This document shows positions 34,016 through 42,722 of a stretch of 64,000 nucleotides of DNA, in pieces. The DNA is from Moniliella sp. 'wahieum' (lineage: Eukaryota > Basidiomycota > Moniliellomycetes > Moniliellales > Moniliellaceae): NCBI GenBank assembly GCA_003971905.1, contig RSEE01000087.1, positions 62,001-126,000 of the forward strand, written 5' to 3'. A model generated the notes under the pieces. It was not told where the DNA came from, searched no databases, and saw nothing but the letters and a program-made list of their open reading frames with translations. Numbering within the stretch: the first letter of the stretch is position 1; the number at the start of each line of letters is the position of its first letter. A program made the translations under genes and the position numbers.

Positions 34016-34843
34016 ATGTCCGACCGTCCCCGGCAGGCTGCCAGCGACCCGTCGCAGTTTGCCGCTGCTGAAGGCCCCAACCGCTATGTGCCCAGCACCG
34101 ACGCCTCCAACCCCAACCTGGTGCATGTCGCAGGCTCCCAGGAAACCCTCAACCTCAAGCCCGTCATGCTTGACCAAAAGACACTCCAACCGCCTTTGGA
34201 AAAACTCATCTCCAAGATCAAGAGGAGCCGCTTGTGCCGATTTGTATGTCCCATCTCCCGCTCTCCTTCGCGCCGCACCCATCTGACGTGTGTGGCAAGT
34301 CCTCGGACTGACCCTGGGCGCGATCACCATGGCCATGGTGGAACTCAAGAGGGGCAACAAGCGCAATCTACAAAAGTGGCTGCGGTACCGTGTGGTCTAC
34401 CAGACGCTTACGGTGGGTGCAGTGGTCATTGGTGCGTACATGGCCAAGGCGCGCAAAGACGAGGAAGCCCCAGTGCCAATTTCGGACGATGCGCTGGTGA
34501 CCATTCAGCTGGAGAGGGAAAGGCGTCAGGGAGATGTGCCGTGGGAAGCGCGGCTGGCCGAGCTGGACTCGCTGCAGCCAACCAGGCCGAACGGGAGAAG
34601 GAAAACCGCGAGTTGATCATGGCGCAACTAATTGCTCAAGACCAAGCGCGCGAAGCGGTGAAAACCAAGACGGCCAAGCTTGGCCTGCCCCTTTCCACCT
34701 CGACAGGAAGCAGCAGCGGGACTGGCACGCAAGGCGATGAGGCAGCCAGTGCGTCAGCTGCTGCACCTGAGGAGGCGTCCAAGGGCAGCCGCTTCCTCCA
34801 TTCGTTCTATAGTCTTTTCGGGGGAGGCAAAACGCAGGCGTAA
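34016..34843 (+). CDS. RCF1: RCF1, respiratory supercomplex factor (HIG1 domain)
   Basis: Inner-mitochondrial-membrane protein of the HIG1 type 2 family that stabilises cytochrome bc1-oxidase supercomplexes. The start at 34016 gives MSDRPRQAASDPSQF and a hydrophilic N-terminal part longer than in yeast. The HIG1 domain spans EPLVPI (before the intron 34244-34299), LGLTLGAITMAMVELKRGNK and LRYRVVYQTLTVGAVVIGAYMA (about 34300-34445): two helices with a basic loop, the RYRV motif matching the family's RWRV. A charged coiled-coil tail follows (AEREKENRELIMAQLIAQDQ), then a Ser/Ala-rich end (FYSLFGGGKTQA). Frame shifts lie near 34226 and 34575. Confidence 0.87.
   Translation: MSDRPRQAASDPSQFAAAEGPNRYVPSTDASNPNLVHVAGSQETLNLKPVMLDQKTLQPPLEKLISKIKRSRLCRFVCPISRSPSRRTHLTCVASPRTDPGRDHHGHGGTQEGQQAQSTKVAAVPCGLPDAYGGCSGHWCVHGQGAQRRGSPSANFGRCAGDHSAGEGKASGRCAVGSAAGRAGLAAANQAEREKENRELIMAQLIAQDQAREAVKTKTAKLGLPLSTSTGSSSGTGTQGDEAASASAAAPEEASKGSRFLHSFYSLFGGGKTQA
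34244..34299 (+). other. RCF1 intron with an AAG acceptor
   Basis: Donor GTATGT at 34244, CTGAC branch-like at 34282, and the exon resumes after CAAG at 34299. Joining gives EPLVPI-F-LGLTLGA, as the HIG1 domain requires. No CAG or TAG acceptor fits this junction. Confidence 0.65.
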
Positions 34844-35618
34844 GGCCTCTGTCCCGACTGGCCCACAGGCATGAGCCGCGCCGAGTGCATGCGAGCTGGA
34901 TGAGAGTGCGGACACACGCATCCAACACGTGTCTGTCCAGGGGAAGGGTGGGTAGTCGAGAACCGAAGCGCTGGCGTGGCTGGTGGGCGGATGGTGCCAT
35001 GCAAAATGCGATGAATGTGCAGGATGCCCGATAGATTGAGGGAAGCGTGGGCTGTGTGCAAGAAGCGCCAGAGCATGGGCGCTTGCGGGTGACGGGTGAG
35101 GCGCCAATGAGTAATGATGGGTGATGCCACCTGGCATGCGAGGGGGCATCCAGCATCCCGCTTCAAGCTTCCATTCCCGCTTGAAGCATGGCGCCGACGA
35201 GTGCGAGCCCGCCGCCGCCGCGAGGGCTGTGTGCTGCGGACGCGTGTAAGCGGGAATGGGTAATGGTAATGGTGGGAGCGAAGGGGGGCGGGCGGGGGCG
35301 TCGCTGGGCATGGCCGGCCACGCGCCGAGCAGGAAGCGAAGCGGCATGCGCAGGCGGGCATCCGCTATGGGATGAGCAACGGGTGAGCGATCATCGATCA
35401 ATGGGCGGATCACGTGGCGGTGTGTGACATGTGACAGGCGATGCTCGATGCTCGATGCTCCGAGACCGAGTGATCAGCCATTTCCCAGTCCAGGGTTATA
35501 GGCAAGCATAGCCACCTCGCCAGCTCACCGCCTCGCTCTCCCCATCCGCCCCCGCCCAAGCCCCGCCACCGCCACCCCCTCCTCCTGCGCGCTCCTCTCC
35601 TCCCTCCGCCCCGGCGCG
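34844..35618. other. Intergenic region before Stealth 2
   Basis: Contains GCTTCAAGCTTCC...GCTTGAAGC (about 35160-35188) as an inverted pair, an exact TGACATGTGA (35425-35434), and GATGCTC repeats at 35440-35459. No gene seen. Confidence 0.6.
35425..35434 (+). promoter_or_regulatory. TGACATGTGA word, copy 7
   Basis: Exact copy, about 185 bp upstream of Stealth 2. Confidence 0.5.
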
Positions 35619-38600
35619 ATGAGTACGCCCCCGCGCGGCTCCCACCCTCGCCCCGGCCTTGCCCCCACGCTCCGCTCCCAGCTCTACCCCTCCCACCTGG
35701 GCGCTGGCGCCCGCGCAGGCACGCGTGCCCGCTCCCTCGGCACCGCCGCCTTTCTCTCCACCGATGACGACCTCATTGGCGTGCCCATGCTCACCGCCCC
35801 CCTCCCAGAGTGGCCCGGCCCCGCCGACGCCTACCCTCTGTCCGTGCTGGCCTCGTCCAGCCCAGGCGGGCCCGACGACGCTGAGGATGTGGATCTGCTC
35901 ACCCGACCTACCGGGCTCTTGGACCGCTTCCGCGCCCTCCTCTTCCGCCGGGAAGGGTACGAGTCCCTTGCCCCCCCCCGTTCGTCCCGTTCGTCCCGAT
36001 CGTCCCGTCTCGACAAGGAGCGCGGGACGCTCGACCATGTCCGTGCCCATCTGCCTTCGTTGCTTTTGCGCCTCGTCCTCACCTCGATTCTGGGGACGTG
36101 CATTTGGCTCGTGTACCGCACGGTTCAGCTGCGCTCGGGCGCGGCGAGTGGGTTTGCTCTGTACGCGGCCTTGTCGGACGAGCAGCTGACTCGACTGTTT
36201 GGGTCGCATGGGCACGTGGCGCCGAATGAGATGGACACTACGGGGCTTGCGGCGCCCATTGAGGTGCACGATCCCTTTGGCTCCGCAAGCTTGTCCTATA
36301 CGTTTGACCTGGACCCAGAATCGAATCCTCGTCCCAACTTGGCCAACGACTTTGTGCCTGCTTGGTACCCTCCCTCGACCGAGGCGGAGGGGAAGGCGAT
36401 CCGGCCCATTGCACTGCAGGAGCCGCTGGTACGTCGACCGAGTGTCTGGAGGCCTGGGTGGCAAGGGGCGAGGTGTGATGCGTTGGACCTTGGCAGGGCT
36501 GGAACGGGGTTGAAAGAACCCCTAGTGGATGTCGTATTTACATGGGTCAACGGATCGGAACCCGCCCATCGGCAGACAAAAATGTATTGGGAGTACTGCA
36601 TGACGACCGAGTCGGTGCTGAAGCACCAAGTGTGCCCGACGGGCTATGTCAAGGACCCACTTGACAGGTTCAACCAGGAGACGCTGCACGTCGAGTCGGA
36701 CGAGGTGTTGGACACCAAGTTTCGCCAGTTTCTCAAGGACGTCTATCCTCTACTTGTGTCCCAGAGCCTGGATCCGAACCAACAGCTGCTCAACTCCAAC
36801 CAAGACACGCGCCGTCAATCCATCGGTGCAGGTGAAACGGTTTACCGAACTGGACGAGCTCCGGTACGCCGTTCGCTCGGCTGTGCGCTACGTCCCCAAC
36901 CTGGGAACGATCCATATCATCTCCCCTGACTTTAGTCAAGCGCTGCTACCCGATATGGCCGCTGCAGCCGTGGTGGAAGCTGAGCTGCGCGCCGATCGCT
37001 CCCTCTTCACTTCCCCTCCTAAACCGACAGCTCACGAGTTGGAGAAGGACATGCAACTCGGCCTGGTGCACTGGAATGCATCTATAGGTCCAGTCGGGTG
37101 GGGCAGAAACCACGGTGGCTTAATCTCGACTCGGCGCATGTCCTGGTGGGGGACCGGGGAGAGGATGCAAGGCAAGCAGGACCGTTGCCGCTACTTCGTT
37201 TGCACCACGATTCGTCCATCTTCCGCCCGGCTCCTTCTCCCGGGGCCAAAGAGGAGCTGGAGGTGACGCGACGGCAGATCGCTGCGCCCACATTCAATTC
37301 GATGGCCATCGAGGCCATTTTTGACCAAGCCAACCTAGCCGGCTTGGGGGAGACCACGTTTGTAGCCAGCGACGATTTCTTCTTCCTTCGCGCCTTATCC
37401 ACGGGGGACATTGCCTCGCCGCTGCATGGGCTGATGATGCGCTTGTCGGATACGATCGAGGTGACAGTGGCGGAGGAGCGAGCCAGTTGGTCGATGCAGG
37501 GGGAAGGACCAGGACTGATGGTAAGTGCTTACCTGCTCAACCAACGATTTGGCAAGCGGACCGACCGTCGTCATTCGCCCCACGTTCATCGTTCCACCGA
37601 TGCCAGTTTGCTGCACGAGATGCGGCTCATGTTCCGGGAAGACCTGACAGCCGCTTCCAAGGCGCGCTTCCGCGGACTCGGACTCAACATTGTTTCCCAC
37701 ATCCTTTTTCCCGCCATGGTTATGGAGCGTCACCGCGAGGCGCTGCTCTGGTCTTACCTTGTGCTGCGCCTTGACGAAAATGGCGATGGACGATTAGACC
37801 CCAAGGAAATTTCCACTCTGTTGAGCGCGATGGGGCGCACGTCCGAGGGCCACCCTGCTGCCCGGCTTCCGCGTAGACGCACCATTGCGCCTCGCCGGAT
37901 GGAGGAGGTAGGACAAGCGACCGGTCTGCCGTTACCGCGCGAGACGGAGTACCTATTTTCCTCGGCGGACGGGTACGCGTTGTCTCTGCTCGCTTCGCCA
38001 GCGCGACGACAAGGACTTACCTCCTCCCGGACGCTACTCGCAATTGCGGAGTTGCAAGGAGGCTGGCGGTATTACGTGCCGGTGCAGGACCGGCCAGTGC
38101 GCACGCCTTCGCAGCCATGGGACCAAGATGCGAACGAAGGTGGGGACAAGCCAGTGTGTGCGTTCCCGCTCAGCACGTGTCTTCCCCCCTGGCGCAACGG
38201 GGTAGAAGCAAGTAGTCTGTTTGTTCATCTTGCCTTTGCCCATCCGGAATGTGGCGACTGTCTCGCGACGCACCTAGTGCAGCAGTCGGGCCTGCAAGGC
38301 TTGGCCGCCATCTTGCCCCCCGCCAACCGGACCTTCCCTGGTCCCGTATCGTCCGCACCGCAAGTCCCGCATTTACCACTCACGCGTACCTGGCGCCCGC
38401 GGCCGCAGCAGCCGTCCGACGCGCGGCACACACCGCACTTTGCTGCTGCTGACGTGGCGCGGTCGACCGGATGGGGAGGCAAGTCGATGCGAACGTTTGC
38501 GATGCGGCTGGTACAGCGGTACGCGTATACGCTGGGAGCGACACCCATGGCATTTGTCATCTACACTGAGGAGAGTGGCGCACGGCGTCTGCGCGAGGCA

Positions 38601-38738
38601 GAGTTATCGTCGGACCTGGCGTTGTTGTGTGTCAATGACGATCTGGTTTCGCACCGGCCCGAACCCATCGAAGCGCTGCAGGCGTTTTTGAAGCGCAAGT
38701 TGCCTCCTGACCCGGCCGAGCTGTCGTTTGAGCTTTGA
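35619..38738 (+). CDS. Stealth-family glycan phosphotransferase with EF-hand, paralogue 2
   Basis: Predicted Golgi type II enzyme, paralogue of the gene at 11348. The ATG at 35619 (MSTPPRGSHPRPGLAP) starts a cytosolic region; the anchor is LLRLVLTSILGTCIWLVY (about 36065-36120). Conserved region 1 is VFTWVNGSEP (about 36535), region 2 LDELRYAVR (about 36855), region 3 TFNSMAIEA (about 37291) with SDDFFFLR (about 37370), region 4 LLHEMRLMFRED (about 37609). A textbook EF-hand loop (DENGDGRLDPKE, about 37773-37808) follows, so Ca binding is likely. The C-terminal domain has ECGDCLATHLVQQSG (about 38248), matching HCGDCLLTHLV of paralogue 1, and QRYAYTLGATPM. Frame shifts near 36838 and 37100. 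The end is SFELstop in TTTGAGC repeats. Substrate unknown; related Cryptococcus Xpt1 transfers xylose-phosphate to mannose. Confidence 0.87.
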
Positions 38739-38775
38739 GCTTTGAGCTTTTGAGCCAGTGAGCCTTTGAGCTTGC
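38725..38775 (+). repeat. TTTGAGC repeat across the Stealth 2 stop codon
   Basis: Four to five copies of TTTGAGC, two in the last codons and the others just after the stop, so the array straddles the gene end. Confidence 0.75.
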
Positions 38776-39105
38776 TTATGGGGGGTGGGGTTATTTGGAC
38801 TTGCGCCGCGCCAGGCCAGGTCACGATGCGTCTCAGCTATATACTAACGGTGCTCGCCCCTGGCGTGTGGATCGCCTTGCTAGCGAGCTAAGAGGTCGGT
38901 TGCGGTTGTCGGCCATCGCTCGGCACATTGTAACGGTCATTTGTGTACTGGTATATGAATCCTGTAATCGCCATCTCCTGTGTTGGGGGTTGTACTAGCC
39001 ATGGAGGATGGAAGCCAAGGGATACAAGTTCCTATTCCTATGCAGTTTTACCATTGACTCCAAGGGACAGTGAGTGTAAGAAGAGTGTTGCCTCTCCCTC
39101 ACGCC
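38776..39105. other. Intergenic region before tRNA-Glu
   Basis: 330 bp with no gene seen. Slightly AT-richer than its surroundings. Confidence 0.5.
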
Positions 39106-39190
39106 TCCTCGATGGTCCAACGGCTATGATGACGCTCTCACTGCTGTGGCAGAGAACCGTCAAGACCCGGGTTCGACTCGCGGTCGGGGT
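39106..39190 (+). tRNA. tRNA-Glu (CTC) with a 16-nt intron
   Basis: The sequence follows eukaryotic tRNA-Glu closely: TCCTCGA acceptor 5' half, TGGTCCAACGGCTATGATGA D-arm region, anticodon loop CTCTCAC with anticodon CTC. The anticodon stem TGACG/CGTCA pairs perfectly only when 39141-39156 is removed, which is an intron between positions 37 and 38 as in other eukaryotic tRNAs. The T-arm reads CCGGG-TTCGACT-CGCGG with one G-G mismatch, and base pair 1-72 is T-T; both could be base errors. Confidence 0.75.
39141..39156 (+). other. tRNA-Glu intron
   Basis: 16 nt (CTGCTGTGGCAGAGAA) inserted at the canonical 37/38 site. Confidence 0.7.
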
Positions 39191-39582
39191 TTGTGGTGGA
39201 CGGAGGAGGGTCCCTCTTTTGCGGGTTGGATTGTGGGGGTGGGTAGGGTGGGTCGTAGGCGGCGTGCTGAAAGAGCGCCAGGACGGGGATGCATTTGCTG
39301 GCTGTGGGAGCGTGGGTTAGGGAGCCAAGAGCGGGGGGCTGGCCGCGGGATGGATGATGCTCACCGGCCGTCGGGACGCCTTTCACATCCGACGCATTCC
39401 CTGAATATGCATTCAACTGAATATTCAGCGCAACCTCCACACGCAGCCACTCAGCACCCACGCCAAGTGCAACATTCAACTGCCCCACTGCCACCCCCGC
39501 TCCACCCCACCCGCCACTCGCAGGCGGCGCCCCACGCTGCCTCCTCCATCTCCCCCCGCCGCCGCGCAGCTCGCCCACCACC
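39191..39582. other. Intergenic leader of the alpha/beta hydrolase gene
   Basis: Begins G-rich on +, ends C-rich near the start codon. GAATATGCATTC-like palindromic words near 39402-39425. No gene seen. Confidence 0.5.
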
Positions 39583-41560
39583 ATGCGTCTCTCGCCCTCC
39601 TCTCCCGCCGCGCCCCCCGCCCCTCCCCCCCCGACACCACACCTCACCCGCGCCCCTGCCCCGGCCGCCTGGGCCGCCTGGTGGCCGATGTGCTCCGCCT
39701 CGTCCTGGTGCCCGTTGTGATTGTTGGCCTCCCTCTGGCCCATCCTCCTCCTTCTCTGCCCCGTCCCCGTCTTCTGCGTCGTCGCCCTCCCCCTCCTCCT
39801 TGCCGACACCGTCCTCGTCTCCTATGCCATTGCCTGGCTCGTCTACCTCTCCCTCGCCCAGACCGACCCGCCGCCCTCGGCCGCGCCTGCCTCCCCGTCC
39901 TGGTTCCGCTCCGCCCTGATCGGCCTCCGCAACGCCGTCCCCATCCTCCCTACTCGCCCACGCGCGTTGCCAAGATCACCCTCATCACCCTCCAGTCTGA
40001 CGTCCAAGTCTACCACGTCTTTTTCCCCGCCATCTTTGACTGGTCCTACCGGTACGTCTCCTCGTCACCTGCCTGCCTGTCATCGATCATCGCCATTCCC
40101 CTTGCCGCATACTAACCCCCCCCCCCCTCCGCCGCTGTCCAGACGAGTCATGGTCCTCGGCACCCAATCCGGGAGCGAGATCGTGATGGAGAACATTATC
40201 TACTCGGAGGATGGAAAGATGCTGGACGCCTACGCCCCCCCCTCCTCCCCACTTCGAGCGGGACAGTAGCGTCGAAGCTCCCCGCCCCTGTGGTCGTCAT
40301 CCTTCCCACCTCGTTCCCGCTCGTACCGCGCGCTAGCGGACGGAAGCGTACCTACAAACTGGCCCTCCGTTTCCGGCGCCAAGGCTACGCCGTGATCGTT
40401 CCCGAAGTGACGTTTTACCCCCAGGGGCGCGTTGCGGACGGGTGGCGGATTGCGTGCGGTGCTGGCCTGGGTTGGGTCCGAGGCGCACTCGCTCGGGGTG
40501 GATGAGAAACGGATCTACGTGCTAGGCCATGGGATGAGCGCGCACCTGGCATTACTCGCGTGCGTGCAACATGCTGTGGTGCACGTCGGGAAAAGTTCCT
40601 AGACCAAGCATGGGAGCGGGAACAGGAGGAACTGCGTACCCGTCCGTACCGTGCCCCTGGTTCCCCAGACAGCGAGACGGAGAAACATCCGGTTCTCAAC
40701 ACGTTACCTTCCCGGGCGAAGTGTCGTCGCCGCGCTTGTCGGAGCTAGCTCGCGCTTGCCCGACTCGCCGTCTCAAGGGGAGGGCCAGGCGCTGCAGGAT
40801 GAGCTGCAGCAAGCTAAAACTCCAGCATCGCGTCTCCTTCACTTCCACCCTCGGTGGACAGGGGTGATGGACGAGACGGCATCGGACTTGGCCGGCAGTA
40901 TCTCCCCCGATCCAGAGGTCCTTCATGGTCCTTCCGGAGTCGGCCACCGTCCACCCGGCCTGGTCAGTGTGGGGCATGAAGACTTATCTGGCCTCGGCCA
41001 GGTCAGCTCGAAAAAGTACACGGTTCCCATTCCCACCTCTTTTGGCGAGCCGAAGAGCAAATTGGGATGGGCCTCAAATCGGTGGAGCTGTATGCACATG
41101 AGGTTGCCATGCCCCCTGTGCGGGCTGATCCTAATGGCCGGGATCTCGGATGTGATCAAGGCGTACCGTACGAGCGCGAGCGCGGGGTGGAGCAGGTGAG
41201 TGCGCTGCGTCGGTCCATGGGACCATCGCATACCAAGTGCTTGTTGCACTCGCCTGCTCACCTGCTCTATGCAGCCAAGAACATTCTCGACACGGACCTG
41301 CTTCGCGCCAAGTTCCTTTTGATCCAGGGGGGAAAGGACCAGGTGGTGCCGGTGGAACAGTCCACGCTGCTACGGGACCATGCTCCAAGGAATCGGGGTG
41401 GAAGAAGTGTGATGCGTGCGTACGCAACCTCGGTCATGTCGAGACGCTCGCAGCTGGCTTTTGGGCATGGGAAACGGTTGACCGCGTACCGCGACCCATC
41501 CTCCACGATATCTTCACATTCATTGCGTCTGATGAAACGGCCCTGATGGCAGCCAATTGA
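39583..41560 (+). CDS. Alpha/beta hydrolase with N-terminal membrane helices
   Basis: Probable membrane-anchored esterase or lipase of the alpha/beta-hydrolase fold (BD-FAE/kynurenine-formamidase-like group). The start at 39583 gives a Pro/Ala-rich N terminus, then hydrophobic helices (VLRLVLVPVVIVGL; LLLLCPVPVFCVVALPLLLADTVLVSYAIAWLVYL, about 39690-39860). After the intron 40052-40142 come VMVLGTQSGSEIVMENIIYSEDG, VVVILPTSFPL (oxyanion region), ALRFRRQGYAVIVPEVTFYPQGR, then the elbow-like LGHGMSAHLALLACVQ (about 40525-40575). The Asp region is KFLLIQGGKDQVVPVEQSTLL (about 41315) and the His region NLGHVETLAAGF (about 41430). The usual GHSxGAHL elbow reads GHGMSAHL here, so the nucleophile is uncertain. 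Second intron 41196-41274. Many frame shifts. Confidence 0.7.
40052..40142 (+). other. Hydrolase intron 1
   Basis: Donor GTACGT at 40052, CTAAC near 40122 followed by a C/T tract, acceptor CCAG ending at 40142. Splicing gives FDWSYRRVMVLGTQ. Confidence 0.8.
41196..41274 (+). other. Hydrolase intron 2
   Basis: Donor GTGAGT at 41196, branch-like CTCAC, acceptor GCAG ending at 41274. The downstream exon reads AKNILDTDLLRAKFLLIQGG. Confidence 0.7.
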
Positions 41561-42713
41561 GTTAACTTGGCTGCTTCCCTGGGCTTCTCTCGACTTGCAC
41601 ATCTGGGCTTTGCTCTGGGCTTCCACCATGCCCCTTTTGTCCCCATTTGCCCGCGCTTCATTATTATAACCCCCTTCTCCTTGTTTGTACCCCTACGACC
41701 CTTACGTTCGAATGTCCCTGACTTCCTCCTTGTCTGCTCAGTGGGGCAAGAGGTAGGAAACGAGAACGTATTAGTGACGCTACTTTTTTCTTTGTTCCTG
41801 ATGACCAATCCAATACACCTGTCGTTTCGAATGCGATCCGAGATGAACTGGTCCGATGCTGGGGTCGCCGCGCGTGCTCCCCGCCAACCAAGCCTTGCTT
41901 GGCGCCAACGTCACTAGGCAGTACTCAGGTTTGAAGGAGGTGGCCCGTGAATCAAAGTGAATCCCCGTGCCCATCATCTCGGCAGCGGCAGGAGCGAGGT
42001 ACACGGGCGGGCGTAAAAAACTGAAAGATGAGTAATGGCGGGATTAGAAAATGAGTAGATCGGCTGGATAGGCGGAGTGGGGCTAGAGAGGTACGTGGTA
42101 GATACCCGACGCTTGTCGCGACAGCCATTTGGGGCTGCAACCCACGCCTCACCGTCTGGCCTCTTAGATCTTACTCCACCCGCCCCTTCGCTTCGGCCAT
42201 GCCCCTGCGCTTAGAGTTAGTCATGGTACACCGACATCGCCTGTGCTCTGGGGCTCCCCTTGTCGTCACCCAAAGTTAGTCATTGTATGCCGAGCTGGTA
42301 TGCCCCTGGCGCCGGCATATCGCCTGCCCTCTGGTGCTTCCGTCAGATAGACAGCTGGACCCTTGTCGTCGCTACGCGTCACGCGCCACCAGCCCGTCCC
42401 GCCCAGATGGAATGGTCGGGGACCTGCATGGTAGACGAACTGCGTCCTATGATTACGCTACGAGTACTACGCCACAGAGAGAGGAGGAGCAGAGTCTGCG
42501 GGAGAGAGATAGAGGGATCGGATACCGACATAAAGACAAAAACGGGATACGGGATAGAAGACGGTCAGAGCAAGGGAGAGCAAGGCAGCCGAGCGGCCTG
42601 ACGAGTCGGCGCCCCACCAAGCTGCCATCGGGTCGAAACTGCTCCATGGGTGCGCAAGCCACCGCTCACACCGACGCTCACACCGACGCTCACACCAACG
42701 CTCACGCCAACGC
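41561..42713. other. Convergent 3' region of the hydrolase and RAD21 genes
   Basis: 1.15 kb without a supported gene. Pyrimidine-rich first 200 bp; purine-rich stretch at about 42475-42595; an approximate 12-nt tandem (GCTCACACCGAC, six degenerate copies) at 42663-42722 overlaps the RAD21 stop. Confidence 0.5.
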
Positions 42714-42722
42714 TCACGCTGA
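42663..42722 (+). repeat. GCTCACACCGAC tandem array
   Basis: About five copies of a 12-mer with single-base variants, straddling the last codons and stop of RAD21. Confidence 0.8.
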
